DNA of 64,000 bases. Source: Aminipila butyrica (lineage in GTDB: Bacteria > Bacillota > Clostridia > Peptostreptococcales > Anaerovoracaceae). A program made the position numbers and the translations under genes. Location of the stretch: the NCBI RefSeq assembly GCF_010669305.1, contig NZ_CP048649.1, positions 434,001 to 498,000 on the forward strand, given 5' to 3'. How positions within the stretch are numbered: the stretch's first letter is position 1; every line of letters begins with the position of its first letter. Below the pieces are notes generated by a model, which made no database searches, was not told the DNA's origin, and saw nothing but the letters and a program-made list of their open reading frames with translations. Of the stretch, positions 52,520 through 62,344 are shown one piece after another.

Positions 52520-53206
52520 ATGAATATTTTAGTATGCGATGATGATAAAGAGATTGTAAACGCCATTGAGATCTATTTAAAGAACGAAGGGTATGAAGTT
52601 CTTAAGGCGTATGACGGTTTCCAAGCGTTACAGCTGGTAGAGAAAGAAGCCATTCACTTAATCCTTATGGACATCATGATGCCTAACTTGGATGGAATGC
52701 GCACAACCATGAAAATCAGAGAAGATAAGAATATTCCTATCATTATGCTTTCCGCAAAATCAGAGGATTACGACAAGATTACGGGTTTAAACGTAGGGGC
52801 GGATGATTACATAACCAAGCCCTTTAATCCACTGGAATTAATTGCTCGGGTAAAATCTCAGCTAAGGAGGTATGTAAGCCTGGGCAGTCTGGAGCAGAAG
52901 AAGGGGGTTTTTAAAACAGGGGGATTGGAGATAGACGATGAACAGAAGATTGTAACTCTGGATGGGGAACAGGTTCTGGTGACGCCTATTGAGTACGGAA
53001 TTTTAAAGTTATTAACAGAAAGCGCCGGACGCGTATTTTCGATGGAACAAATTTATGAGGCCGTTTGGAAAGAACCGGCCTACAATCCAGAAAACACGGT
53101 AGCCGTCCACGTGAGGCGGATTCGGGAAAAAATTGAGATCAACCCGAAGGATCCGCGATATTTAAAGGTGGTGTGGGGAATTGGATACAAGATGGAAAAA
53201 TTTTAA
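52520..53206 (+). CDS. OmpR/PhoB-family response regulator
   Basis: 228 residues. The receiver domain has acidic residues in VCDDDK, phosphoacceptor Asp51 in LMDIMMPNLDGM, and the conserved Lys in YITKPFNPLELIARV. The C-terminal winged helix ends in VHVRRIREKIEINPKDPRYLKVVWGIGYKM. It is paired with the overlapping kinase gene. Direct repeats in front of the gene suggest autoregulation. The adjacent ABC operon is a possible target. Confidence 0.95.
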   Translation: MNILVCDDDKEIVNAIEIYLKNEGYEVLKAYDGFQALQLVEKEAIHLILMDIMMPNLDGMRTTMKIREDKNIPIIMLSAKSEDYDKITGLNVGADDYITKPFNPLELIARVKSQLRRYVSLGSLEQKKGVFKTGGLEIDDEQKIVTLDGEQVLVTPIEYGILKLLTESAGRVFSMEQIYEAVWKEPAYNPENTVAVHVRRIREKIEINPKDPRYLKVVWGIGYKMEKF

Positions 53207-55610
53207 TGAAAATATGGCGGTGCGAACGCTGGCTTTTGCTCTCTGCGTTCTGCTGTTTGCAGCCGCCCTTATGGGTAGTATCGCTACGGTTCTTCGTATT
53301 GATAAGGCCGGGCGAAGCTTTACGTTAGAAGAAATCTTCAGTACAACGAATTACTTGGACAGCAGTGACATGCAAGAGGAATTCAATCAAGATGCTCAGC
53401 TTTTGAGGCAGCTGATTGGAGAATACAAAAGTGAAGCAAACATTCAGTCGGGCAACTTGTTAATGGACCGGGACAGCGAGCTGGATACAGCCATAGCTAC
53501 TCTTTATAGCGATGGGGTTTATTACTATGGAGATAAAAAGCTGACGGCTAACCCAGTCAACGTTTCCTATGACGTGTTCGCAGAGGATGGTCGATTTAAG
53601 CCAGTGATGATTATAGAAGGCACGCCCTATCTGATTAAAGATTATGTGAATGAAGAAGAGTATCCAGATTATGATAACATGGGACGAGAAGAAGCGCGAA
53701 GCTTTGCCCGGGAATATGTAAATTATTATCTGGATACGGGCAACGACCAGCTGCGAGAGGCTTTTATAGCAGCCAATCAAAGTCAAGTGGAGGAAATCAA
53801 GACGATTCTGATTAAAGATCAGCTGAGAAGTTTTAGCAATTTGAAGGATCGATTAAATGAGCAAAAGGGTATGCTGTACTTTGTCAGCGATGGAGTAAAC
53901 AGCTATACCAACATGAAGAAAACGGCATTGACCGGCAAGGACGGTGCTACACCGGATGTGAAGGCTTTTGAAAAAAATCCGGCCTATATGATTTATGCGG
54001 ACGGAAAGTTGAAAAAAGTTCCCTCGGCTACTGCCAAAGCCAGTTACTTGGGAGACTGGGACAGCAACCTGGAAAACCGTTTCTTTACTCTATATAATGA
54101 TAATTTAGAGGTGTACCTGGCCTTCGATGAAAGTTTTATTAAGGAAAAGCAGATTGCCTACAGGGACACTTCGGATATCTTGGGCTTGGCACCTATGGTT
54201 GCAGGCTGTGCAATCGGTACGCTGATACTTTTCTTGTATCTGGCAGTGACCACTGGGCGGCGGGATGATCAGGGCCAGCGGAAGCTTTACGGCTTAGATG
54301 GGATTTGGACGGAGTTACAGGTAGGCGGAATATTTGCTGCCATGGGTTTGGGCCTGTGGGTAGCAATGATTGCCTTAGGCGTATGGGGGTATTGGACTGC
54401 ATCCGCCCGGCAGATTTCCTCTTTAGAACTGGGACTATTCTTTATGGCATGGAGTATTTTGGCTGCCATAGGGTTGTGGTTTACACTGTCTTGCATTCGT
54501 CTTTTAAAGGCTCGGCAGTTTTGGAAGAATACATTGATTTATAAGCTATGGAATGCTATTGTTTGGAAACTTTGCAGGAAGGTATGGCAGGGGGCAGTCA
54601 GCATCTATGAAGGCAGCAGCCTGATGAAAAAAGTGGTACTCATCGCTTTAGCTGTATGCCTGTTATCGGCTACGGTTTTCTTGGCACCGGTGGTTTTGTT
54701 GGCCATCCTGGCCTTGGCTCCTAAATGGGTGCAGAAATTTGAAGGCATTAAACAGGGAGTGGAAGAAGTAAAAAACGGTAATTTATCTTATAAGATTCCT
54801 GTAGAGGGACAGGGGGAATTGGACCGGTTGGCAGGAAGTATTAACCAGATTTCAGCGGCTTCCAGTACAGCTGTACAAAATGAACTAAAAAATCAGCGAA
54901 TGAAAGCCGACTTGATTTCTAATGTGTCTCACGATTTGAAGACTCCGCTGACCTCCATGGTCACCTACATTGATTTGTTAAAAAGTGAGGGACTGGACAG
55001 CAGCGATGCACCGGAATATCTGCGGATTTTAGATGAGAAGACGGAGCGGCTGCGCCATTTGACCGAGGATTTATTCGAAGCGGCCAAGGCCTCTAGTGGA
55101 GCGATGCCAGTCCAGTTGGAAAAAGTAGAACTGTTATCGCTGATTAATCAAGGGTTAGGTGAGCTGGATCAACGGATTCGAGCTTCTGGGCTGGAATTCA
55201 TTATCCACGCGGAGCAGGAGAAATATTATGTGTTGGCAGATGGACAGCTGCTCTGGCGGGTGGTGGAAAACCTCCTAGGTAACGTGCTCAAATATGCCTT
55301 GGAAAACAGCCGGGTTTACATTGACGTAAAGGAAGTTGGGGCAAACAGCCAGAAGGCTGCCAGCCTGATTACCTTGGAGATTAAAAATATTTCCCGGGAG
55401 CCTCTGAATATCAGCGCAGACGAACTGATGGAGCGATTCAAGCGGGGGGACGAATCTAGAACAACAGAGGGCAGTGGCCTGGGCTTGGCTATTGCCAAGG
55501 ATTTGGTAAAGCTGCAAAACGGTTGGTTTGAGGTTTTTATCGACGGAGATTTATTCAAAGCTCAAGTTCTTCTGAGTAAATATCAGGAAACGGGAGCCAA
55601 AACAGAGTAA
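53181..55610 (+). CDS. Membrane sensor histidine kinase with large external domain
   Basis: 809 residues from a TTG at 53181 that overlaps the regulator gene by 26 bases. The ATG at 53214 is an alternative but has no ribosome binding site. A membrane helix near the N-terminus, an external sensor region of about 300 residues, then several membrane helices (about 330-515), a HAMP-like segment (EVKNGNLSYKIPVEGQGELDRL), the H-box NVSHDLKTPLTSM with His584, and an ATPase domain with N-box ENLLGNVLKYAL and G-box GSGLGLAIAKDL. The multi-helix region before HAMP is larger than in most OmpR-partner kinases. It probably senses envelope conditions. Confidence 0.93.
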   Translation: MDTRWKNFNENMAVRTLAFALCVLLFAAALMGSIATVLRIDKAGRSFTLEEIFSTTNYLDSSDMQEEFNQDAQLLRQLIGEYKSEANIQSGNLLMDRDSELDTAIATLYSDGVYYYGDKKLTANPVNVSYDVFAEDGRFKPVMIIEGTPYLIKDYVNEEEYPDYDNMGREEARSFAREYVNYYLDTGNDQLREAFIAANQSQVEEIKTILIKDQLRSFSNLKDRLNEQKGMLYFVSDGVNSYTNMKKTALTGKDGATPDVKAFEKNPAYMIYADGKLKKVPSATAKASYLGDWDSNLENRFFTLYNDNLEVYLAFDESFIKEKQIAYRDTSDILGLAPMVAGCAIGTLILFLYLAVTTGRRDDQGQRKLYGLDGIWTELQVGGIFAAMGLGLWVAMIALGVWGYWTASARQISSLELGLFFMAWSILAAIGLWFTLSCIRLLKARQFWKNTLIYKLWNAIVWKLCRKVWQGAVSIYEGSSLMKKVVLIALAVCLLSATVFLAPVVLLAILALAPKWVQKFEGIKQGVEEVKNGNLSYKIPVEGQGELDRLAGSINQISAASSTAVQNELKNQRMKADLISNVSHDLKTPLTSMVTYIDLLKSEGLDSSDAPEYLRILDEKTERLRHLTEDLFEAAKASSGAMPVQLEKVELLSLINQGLGELDQRIRASGLEFIIHAEQEKYYVLADGQLLWRVVENLLGNVLKYALENSRVYIDVKEVGANSQKAASLITLEIKNISREPLNISADELMERFKRGDESRTTEGSGLGLAIAKDLVKLQNGWFEVFIDGDLFKAQVLLSKYQETGAKTE

Positions 55611-55656
55611 AAGGGGTTTTATATATAAGCAGGTTGACGGCGTGTTGACTTAAGTA

Positions 55657-55692
55657 GATGGGAGCATGGAAAGAACTTTTCCTGCTCCCATC
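55657..55692 (+). terminator. Hairpin after the kinase gene, probable terminator
   Basis: GATGGGAGCA (55657-55666) pairs with TGCTCCCATC (55683-55692), with an inner GGAAA/TTTCC stem. Only a short T-run (TTTG) follows, so efficiency is uncertain. Confidence 0.6.
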
Positions 55693-55753
55693 TTTGTGCG
55701 CTGATGGATAGATAGAAAAAGGCTTTTATTCAGAGAAAAAAGGACAAACAGAC

Positions 55754-55782
55754 TTGTAAAAAAAAATCAAGTTGAATATAAT
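55754..55782 (+). promoter_or_regulatory. Promoter of nadE
   Basis: TTGTAA (55754-55759), a 17-base spacer and TATAAT (55777-55782). It lies about 105 bases before the start codon. Confidence 0.7.
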
Positions 55783-55815
55783 GAGAAAATAATAATAGCT
55801 TACATTCGTATTGGA

Positions 55816-55846
55816 GATAATCGGGTTATCTTCTGCGGCTTTGCCG
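55816..55846 (+). other. Two adjacent hairpins in the nadE leader
   Basis: GATAA-tcggg-TTATC (55816-55830) is followed by CGGC-ttt-GCCG (55836-55846). The second hairpin core is the same 11 bases as in copy 1 of the repeat upstream of hbd. Function unknown. Confidence 0.45.
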
Positions 55847-55887
55847 AGAGCAAAATCGTATTGCGTGAAAATAGAAAGGGGAGCATT

Positions 55888-57873
55888 ATGGCAAACATGG
55901 GTTTAGTCAGAGTGGCCGCCGCATCGCCTAAGGTGAAGGTCGCCAATGTACAGTACAACGTGGAGCAGATTATCCGTTATATAAAGCAGGCGGCTGATGA
56001 AGACGTTCAGGCAGGGTTTGTTCTGTTCCCGGAGCTGGCCATCACCGGCTACTCTTGCGGGGACTTGTTTTACCAGCCGCACCTGTATCAACAGAATCTA
56101 AATGGCCTCAAGGCTATTCTTGAAGCCTCCAGGGAATACGATTTGGGGATTCTTGTGGGATTTTATCTGCGCATTCGGGATAATCTGTATAACTGCGTTG
56201 CCGTCCTTCAGCAGGGGAAGATTAAGGGTGTGGTGCCTAAGATGTTCATTCCTAATTACAAGGAATTCTATGAAGGACGATGGTTTGCACCAGGAGCTCA
56301 GGTCGTAAAGGATATTCATTCTGTTCACCTTTTTGATGAAGAGGTGCCCTTTGGGAACCTGTTGTTTTGCGATTCTCAGTCGGGATTCAGCATTGGAGTG
56401 GAAATCTGTGAGGACCTATGGATGCCTATTACGCCAGGGGCACAGCTCTGCCTGAACGGAGCGCACATCATCTTTAATGCTTCTGCCAGCAACGAGACGG
56501 TGGGTAAAGCTCCTTACCGGAGAAATTTGGTGTTGACAGAGAGCGGAAAAAATAATTGTGGGTATGTATATGCTTCGGCAGGCGTCCATGAGTCGACTAC
56601 AGACTTGGTGTTCAGCGGCCACACGATGATTGCAGAGAACGGTTCTATGATTCAAGAAGGCTCTCGCTTCCAACGTGAAGGTACCTTATTGACTGGGGAT
56701 GTGGATTTTCAACGGATTCAGTTTGAGCGGAGTCATGGACAGACTTTTAATAGCAGTGCAGCGGCTTATACGGACGCCAGTATGTTTCATCAGGTGGAAC
56801 TCAATCCGGTGCCATTAGTAGAGTCTCAGATGAAGTTGATTCGGCCGTACGAGCGCAATCCTTTTGTACCAGACAATCCGGCTGTGGTAGATGATAGCTG
56901 TCAGGAGATTTTCAGCATTCAGACGGCAGGGCTGGCCAAGCGGATCGAACATGCTCGGGCACAGAAATGTATTCTGGGCATATCTGGCGGATTGGATTCC
57001 ACGCTGGCACTGCTGGTAACAGCTCAGACCTGTAAGTTGCTGGGACGGCCGGCTTCCGACATGATTGCCATCACTATGCCGGGATTCGGCACGACGGGAA
57101 AGACTTATCGCAATGCCCTGACCATTATGGAATTGCTGGGGGCAGAAATTCGAGAGATTCCTATTGGAGATGCCGTGCTCAAGCACTTTGAAGATATTGG
57201 ACAGGATAAGGAGCTGAGAGACCTGACCTATGAGAATTGTCAGGCCCGGGAGCGCACTCAGATTCTCATGGACGTGGCCAACAAGGAAAATGGTTTGGTG
57301 GTTGGAACAGGAGATTTGTCAGAGCTGGCTTTGGGCTGGTGCACCTACAACGGGGATCATATGTCCATGTATGGGGTGAATGGCGGTGTTCCAAAGACCC
57401 TGGTTCGGTTCGTGGTCAAGTGGGTCATGGACAATCTGCTTCTGAATGAAAAGACCGGCAAGGGTTTCAGCAAAGATGATTTGCTGTTGAAAGAGACCTT
57501 GCAGGACATTTTGGACACGCCTATTTCACCAGAATTATTGCCACCTGATGAGAACGGTGACATTGCTCAAAAAACGGAAGACAGCGTAGGGCCCTATATC
57601 CTTCACGACTTTTTTATCTTTTACACCCTTCGCCACGGTATGCCACCGAAAAAATTGTTGTATGTGGCTAGTCAAGTCTTTAAAGGGGAGTATGAAGAAG
57701 ACTTTATCCGCAAGTGGCTGACAGTCTTTTACAGACGGTTTTTTAGTCAGCAGTTTAAGCGCAGCTGTATGCCGGACGGACCAAAAGTCGGGTCGGTAAG
57801 CTTATCCCCGCGGGGGGACTGGCGGATGCCTAGCGATGGAGATGCGGCGGCCTGGCTGACAGAGTTAGAATAG
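55888..57873 (+). CDS. nadE: Glutamine-hydrolysing NAD+ synthase
   Basis: 661 residues from the ATG at 55888 behind AAAGGGGAG. The N-terminal nitrilase-like glutaminase domain has the triad Glu49 (FPELAITGYS), Lys118 (VPKMFIPNY) and Cys174 (EICEDLW). The C-terminal synthetase domain has the ATP-binding GISGGLDSTLALL loop and GTGDLSELALGWCTYNGDH. It converts nicotinic acid adenine dinucleotide to NAD+ using glutamine nitrogen. It has its own promoter and terminator. Confidence 0.96.
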   Translation: MANMGLVRVAAASPKVKVANVQYNVEQIIRYIKQAADEDVQAGFVLFPELAITGYSCGDLFYQPHLYQQNLNGLKAILEASREYDLGILVGFYLRIRDNLYNCVAVLQQGKIKGVVPKMFIPNYKEFYEGRWFAPGAQVVKDIHSVHLFDEEVPFGNLLFCDSQSGFSIGVEICEDLWMPITPGAQLCLNGAHIIFNASASNETVGKAPYRRNLVLTESGKNNCGYVYASAGVHESTTDLVFSGHTMIAENGSMIQEGSRFQREGTLLTGDVDFQRIQFERSHGQTFNSSAAAYTDASMFHQVELNPVPLVESQMKLIRPYERNPFVPDNPAVVDDSCQEIFSIQTAGLAKRIEHARAQKCILGISGGLDSTLALLVTAQTCKLLGRPASDMIAITMPGFGTTGKTYRNALTIMELLGAEIREIPIGDAVLKHFEDIGQDKELRDLTYENCQARERTQILMDVANKENGLVVGTGDLSELALGWCTYNGDHMSMYGVNGGVPKTLVRFVVKWVMDNLLLNEKTGKGFSKDDLLLKETLQDILDTPISPELLPPDENGDIAQKTEDSVGPYILHDFFIFYTLRHGMPPKKLLYVASQVFKGEYEEDFIRKWLTVFYRRFFSQQFKRSCMPDGPKVGSVSLSPRGDWRMPSDGDAAAWLTELE

Positions 57874-57939
57874 CTGAAAGGCATTTAACGGAAATAGTCA
57901 GAGAGTCTTTGTAAAGAGGATATTGAATTAACATGCAGA

Positions 57940-57970
57940 ATGCGGCAGACTAAAATCTGCCGTATTTTTT
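57940..57970 (+). terminator. Intrinsic terminator of nadE
   Basis: ATGCGGCAGA (57940-57949) pairs with TCTGCCGTAT (57956-57965, one G-U), and the pairing runs into TTTTTT. Confidence 0.9.
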
Positions 57971-58034
57971 CTATGGATGTAAAGACGGAGGGGAAAGAAA
58001 ACATTTTTTCTTTACAAGCAACTAAAACAAAAAC

Positions 58035-58063
58035 TTGACTGGAATATATTTGAATAATATAAT
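58035..58063 (+). promoter_or_regulatory. Promoter of the yhaM-like gene
   Basis: TTGACT (58035-58040), a 17-base spacer and TATAAT (58058-58063). It leaves a leader of about 140 bases with only weak hairpins, so the 57874-58207 gap is explained by terminator, promoter and leader. Confidence 0.82.
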
Positions 58064-58207
58064 AAAAATGTAAATATATACTAAAAGAAAAATCCTGTCA
58101 TGGAAAGACAAAGTTCCTGGAATGGATTGCACCAAGCGGCAGATTTGGTATATACTTATATAGATGCCCACAAATAGACTAGTAGGCAGAGAAAGGGTAT
58201 AGAACAA

Positions 58208-59170
58208 ATGAAAGAATTTTACATTTCTGATCTCCGAGTAGATGAAGAGATAACAGACTTTTTTATCATAAAGACCATCGCATTAAAGCTGGGGTCTAAC
58301 AAAAAACAGTATTTGGATTTGCTGTTGGCAGATTCCACGGGAGAAATCACCGCGAAAAAGTGGGATGTCGCCGATACAGAGTTGCCTTCGGTGAACGAAA
58401 TCAAGGATGGAGACATTGTCAAAATTAAAGCTCAGGTTACCCAGTGGAATGGATTGAGGCAGCTACGAGTACTGAAAATTCGTAAAAAGGCAGCAAACGA
58501 TCCCGTGGAAATGGTGGATTTGATTAAGGCGGCTCCCGAGAGGCCTGAGGATATGTATCATTATATCTATGCGCGGGCGGAAGCCATGACAGATGTAGAT
58601 TTAAAGGCTATCTGTCTTCGACTTTTAACCGAAAACAAGGAACGGCTGATGTACTATCCTGCCGCTCAGAAAAATCATCACGCACAGCTGGCGGGTTTGT
58701 TGTACCATGTGAAGCGAATGCTTATGAACGGGGAACGGATGTGCCAAGTATACACCAATTTAAACGCCGATTTAGTGGCAGCCGGTGTTATCCTTCACGA
58801 CATAGAAAAGCTTAATGAAATCGATTCCAACGAGTTAGGGATTTCTACCGGCTACTCTTTTGAAGGCCAGCTGTTGGGCCATCTGGTTCAAGGTATTAAA
58901 ACCATCGAAAAGATTGCAGACGAAATTGGTATGCCACGGGAAAAAGCAACCATGCTGGAGCATATGATTCTCACCCACCACTACGAACCAGAATACGGAA
59001 GTCCTAAAAAGCCCATGTTTCCAGAGGCTGAGATTTTACATTACCTGGATATCATCGATGCCAGAATGTTCGATATGGAGGACGCACTACAAGGCGTTCA
59101 GCCGGGAGAATTCTCGGATCGCGTATGGACTCTAGACAATCGCAAAGTCTATAAACCATCAGAGATTTGA
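58208..59170 (+). CDS. yhaM: 3'-to-5' exoribonuclease YhaM
   Basis: 320 residues. An N-terminal OB-fold-like region (DSTGEITAKKWD, then GDIVKIKAQVTQWNGLRQLRV) is followed by an HD domain with KNHHAQLAGLLYHVKRML, VILHDIEKLNEI (His-Asp pair) and LTHHYEPEYGSPKKPMFPEAEILHYLDIIDARM. Family members degrade single-stranded RNA and sometimes DNA from the 3' end, with Mn2+ or Co2+. It has its own promoter and is followed 98 bases later by recD2. Confidence 0.93.
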   Translation: MKEFYISDLRVDEEITDFFIIKTIALKLGSNKKQYLDLLLADSTGEITAKKWDVADTELPSVNEIKDGDIVKIKAQVTQWNGLRQLRVLKIRKKAANDPVEMVDLIKAAPERPEDMYHYIYARAEAMTDVDLKAICLRLLTENKERLMYYPAAQKNHHAQLAGLLYHVKRMLMNGERMCQVYTNLNADLVAAGVILHDIEKLNEIDSNELGISTGYSFEGQLLGHLVQGIKTIEKIADEIGMPREKATMLEHMILTHHYEPEYGSPKKPMFPEAEILHYLDIIDARMFDMEDALQGVQPGEFSDRVWTLDNRKVYKPSEI

Positions 59171-59220
59171 TGGACGACTAGCTGTGATTGTTATGGCAAG
59201 GCAAAGGAACTGGTGCTTGT

Positions 59221-59296
59221 TGACGGAGATAAAAAACGGAGAGCAAAAATAGTAGATAGGAAAAAAGAATGGCGCTGACGGAGATAAAAAACGGAG
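59221..59296 (+). repeat. Perfect 21-bp direct repeat spanning the recD2 start
   Basis: Bases 59221-59241 recur exactly at 59276-59296 (period 55). The second copy encodes recD2 residues 3-9 (LTEIKNG). The first copy read from the TTG at 59220 gives LTEIKNGEQK and a stop. It looks like a small segmental duplication of the gene start. Confidence 0.8.
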
Positions 59297-61482
59297 TAAT
59301 TGGAGATATTATTTTCAGGAATAAGGAAAACGGCTACACTATAGCAGTGGTGGAAAATGAAGAGGAGACCTTTACGGCAGTGGGGTATCTGCCCTTTGCC
59401 GATGCAGGCAGATGTTACGAGTTGACGGGTTCATGGAAGACACATCCCTCCTATGGGGAGCAGTTTGAGGTGTCAGAGGCCAAGGAGACTATGCCCGCCT
59501 CCCTAAAGGGTATGGAGGAATTTCTGGCTTCCGGAGCGGTCAAGGGGATTGGCCGGAAGACGGCGATTCTTATTGTGGCAAAGTTTGGCATGGATTCCCT
59601 GCGCATCATGGAAGAAGAGCCCCAGCGCCTGGCGGAGATTGATGGCATTGGTCCCAAAAAAGCGGCTTCCATTGGGGAGGCTTTTCAGGAGAAACGGGCT
59701 TTAGCGCAGGTGTCCATGTTCTTTCAGCAGTTTGATATATCCGCCAGTTGTGCGCTGCGTCTATATCGAGAATATGGAGAAGCAGCCATCGATATCGTCT
59801 CAGAGAACCCCTATCAGCTGGTCAGCGACATGTACGGCATCGGTTTCAAGAAGGCCGATGCCATTGCAGAGAAGCTGGGAATTGACCGGAATGATGAGTT
59901 TCGCATCCAGAGCGGAGTGAAGTTTACCTTGAATTATTACGTAGGGGAAGGACATACCTATGTACCAAAAAAGCTACTATGCGAAAAAGCTGGTCAGCTA
60001 ATGGACGTAGCGACGGAAACCGTCTATGAGAATCTGGTGGGCATGGCCTTTGAAGGGTTGATTCAGATTGAGAACCTGGAGGGCCAGGAGGTGGTATTCC
60101 TCATGGCCTATTATCTGGCGGAGCAGAACGTATGCCGGCGGCTAGGGGCAGTAAATCAGGCCAGTTTAAAGCCGATTCAGGCTGACTTGGATACGCTGAT
60201 TCAGATTACGGAAAATGAAAAAGGCATTCAGCTGTCGGACAATCAGAAGTTTGCCGTCAAGAGCTCTTTGATAAATGGCATATCTGTCATAACCGGCGGC
60301 CCAGGTACCGGAAAAACTACCATTATCAATGCCATCATGAATATTTTGGATCACAGCGGATTAAATACAGCCATAGCGGCACCGACTGGGCGAGCCGCCA
60401 AACGGATTACCGAGACTTCTGGGTATTACGCTTCTACGATACATCGATTGCTGGAGTACTACTATTCTGAGGGTGAAGACTTGATGCGTTTCGGCAAGAC
60501 AGAGGAGAATCCGCTAGATTATGATGTGATTATCATTGACGAAGCTTCCATGATTGACATCTTGCTGATGAATGGCCTCATGAATGCGGTGGTACCGGGA
60601 ACTCGGCTGATTTTTGTTGGGGATTCGGACCAGCTTCCTTCCGTAGGGGCAGGCAATGTGCTGCGGGATATGATTGACAGCGAAGTGATTTATGCAGTTA
60701 AGCTGACAGAAATCTTTCGTCAGGCAAAGGAGAGCCTGATTGTAGTCAACGCTCACCGGATTAACAAAGGGGAATATCCGGAGTTTAACGAGCGGGACAA
60801 GGACTTCTTTTTCCTGCAAAAAAACGGGGAAAAGGATATGCTGGAAACGGTAAAAGACCTGTGCGCTCGCCGACTGCCGGCTTACTTTACGGACTGCGAT
60901 GCCATGAAAGACATGCAGGTGCTGACGCCGGTACGCAAAGGCCTGTTGGGGAGTCTCAATCTAAATAAGGAATTGCAGGCAGTGCTGAACCCTCCGGACC
61001 CACAGCTGGCAGAACAGAAATATGGAGAGCGGGTTTTTCGGGTTAAGGACAAGGTCATGCAGATTAAAAACAATTATCAGATGAATTGGAAAAGACTGGA
61101 TGACTTTACGGAAGGCCAAGGTGTCTTCAACGGGGATGTGGGCTTTATCAGCCAGATTGATAAGGAATTCAACGAGATTGTGGTCGTCTTTGATGAGAAT
61201 AAGTTTGTTACCTATGATGTGACCCAGCTGGATGAACTGGAACTGGCCTATGCGGTAACGGTTCACAAGAGCCAGGGGAGTGAGTTCCCTATTGTCATCA
61301 TGCCGGTAAGCTGGTTTCCGCCAGTGCTGGCTACCAAAAATCTGCTGTATACAGCGGTGACCAGAGGAAAACAGGCGGTAGTACTAGTAGGGTCCATGAA
61401 CAAGATGTATGCCATGGTGGACAACAATCGAATTATGGATCGATATACGGGTCTAAGCTTTCGGCTGAGAAATCTGCTGTAG
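59269..61482 (+). CDS. recD2: RecD2-type ATP-dependent DNA helicase
   Basis: 737 residues, the normal RecD2/YrrC length. An N-terminal OB-like and helix-hairpin-helix region (AVKGIGRKTAILIVAKFG, then DGIGPKKAASIGEAF, then MYGIGFKKADAIAEKLGI) precedes the SF1B motor: Walker A TGGPGTGKTTI, Walker B VIIIDEASMID, VGDSDQLPSVGAG, and the C-terminal AYAVTVHKSQGSEFPIVI. It is a 5'-3' helicase acting in DNA repair without RecBC. Confidence 0.96.
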   Translation: MALTEIKNGVIGDIIFRNKENGYTIAVVENEEETFTAVGYLPFADAGRCYELTGSWKTHPSYGEQFEVSEAKETMPASLKGMEEFLASGAVKGIGRKTAILIVAKFGMDSLRIMEEEPQRLAEIDGIGPKKAASIGEAFQEKRALAQVSMFFQQFDISASCALRLYREYGEAAIDIVSENPYQLVSDMYGIGFKKADAIAEKLGIDRNDEFRIQSGVKFTLNYYVGEGHTYVPKKLLCEKAGQLMDVATETVYENLVGMAFEGLIQIENLEGQEVVFLMAYYLAEQNVCRRLGAVNQASLKPIQADLDTLIQITENEKGIQLSDNQKFAVKSSLINGISVITGGPGTGKTTIINAIMNILDHSGLNTAIAAPTGRAAKRITETSGYYASTIHRLLEYYYSEGEDLMRFGKTEENPLDYDVIIIDEASMIDILLMNGLMNAVVPGTRLIFVGDSDQLPSVGAGNVLRDMIDSEVIYAVKLTEIFRQAKESLIVVNAHRINKGEYPEFNERDKDFFFLQKNGEKDMLETVKDLCARRLPAYFTDCDAMKDMQVLTPVRKGLLGSLNLNKELQAVLNPPDPQLAEQKYGERVFRVKDKVMQIKNNYQMNWKRLDDFTEGQGVFNGDVGFISQIDKEFNEIVVVFDENKFVTYDVTQLDELELAYAVTVHKSQGSEFPIVIMPVSWFPPVLATKNLLYTAVTRGKQAVVLVGSMNKMYAMVDNNRIMDRYTGLSFRLRNLL

Positions 61483-61561
61483 GCATGGGGGAGAGGCTAA
61501 ATCTGTTTGTTGCTGCCAGAAGGGACGGCAGGATGCAGATAACGTGTTCTGGGAGGTAGAG

Positions 61562-62341
61562 ATGGAGTTAGATTGGGGAATTGGTATCCGAAATGTAAAA
61601 GAGTGGTTGCTGGATGGACTTTTTCCCGCCAACATCTACTGCATCTGCTGCGGAAATTTAATCGATAAAACTAGACCGTATGCTTTGTGTGACTCTTGTT
61701 TGGAAAATCTCAATTGGGCCAATGCCCGGACCTGCATCAAATGTGGCAAAGTACTTAACGAGACGGACAAGCGCAGGCTGCTGGACGAGATTGGCCAGAC
61801 CCATCAACTGTGTGACCATTGCAAGCAAAACCGCCACTTCTTTGAACGGGGGTTTACCTGTATGCAGTACAGTACTATGGCTAAGGAGATGATTCATCAT
61901 TTTAAATTTAACGGCTGTGCCTATATGGGGGATAAGCTGGGAAAGATTATGTTAGACCGAATTCGGTTGGAGCAGCTATCGGTGGATTTGGTGGTAGCCG
62001 TTCCCATGCATCCCAAGAATCGCCGGAAGCGGGGATATAACCAGTCGGAGCTGCTGGCGAAAGTAGTTGCAGAAGGCTTGGGTGTAGTTTATAATAGTCA
62101 GGTATTGATTCGCCGACAGTATAAGGCACCCATGAACAAGCTGGGAGCAGAACAGCGGTATGCTAACATTCAAAACGCCTATGCTCTTGCAGGCAACGCT
62201 GCTTTTTTACAGAGTAAAAGTGTATTGCTAATAGACGATATATATACGACGGGCAGTACGGTAGATGAATGCAGTCGCCTGTTGAAAGAAGCCGGAGCAG
62301 GGGTTATATATGTGCTGACTCTGGCGGCAGGGGCAAACTAA
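61562..62341 (+). CDS. comFC: ComF family phosphoribosyltransferase-like protein
   Basis: 259 residues from the ATG at 61562 placed 5 bases after GGGAGG. A zinc-finger-like N-terminus has four CxxC pairs (CICC, CDSC, CIKC, CDHC), followed by the phosphoribosyltransferase fold with VPMHPKNRRKRGYNQSELLA and the PRPP loop VLLIDDIYTTGSTVDEC. ComFC-like proteins assist DNA uptake in competence and are also present in non-competent bacteria. It lies 79 bases after recD2, probably cotranscribed, which groups two DNA-handling genes. Confidence 0.9.
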   Translation: MELDWGIGIRNVKEWLLDGLFPANIYCICCGNLIDKTRPYALCDSCLENLNWANARTCIKCGKVLNETDKRRLLDEIGQTHQLCDHCKQNRHFFERGFTCMQYSTMAKEMIHHFKFNGCAYMGDKLGKIMLDRIRLEQLSVDLVVAVPMHPKNRRKRGYNQSELLAKVVAEGLGVVYNSQVLIRRQYKAPMNKLGAEQRYANIQNAYALAGNAAFLQSKSVLLIDDIYTTGSTVDECSRLLKEAGAGVIYVLTLAAGAN

Positions 62342-62344
62342 ATA

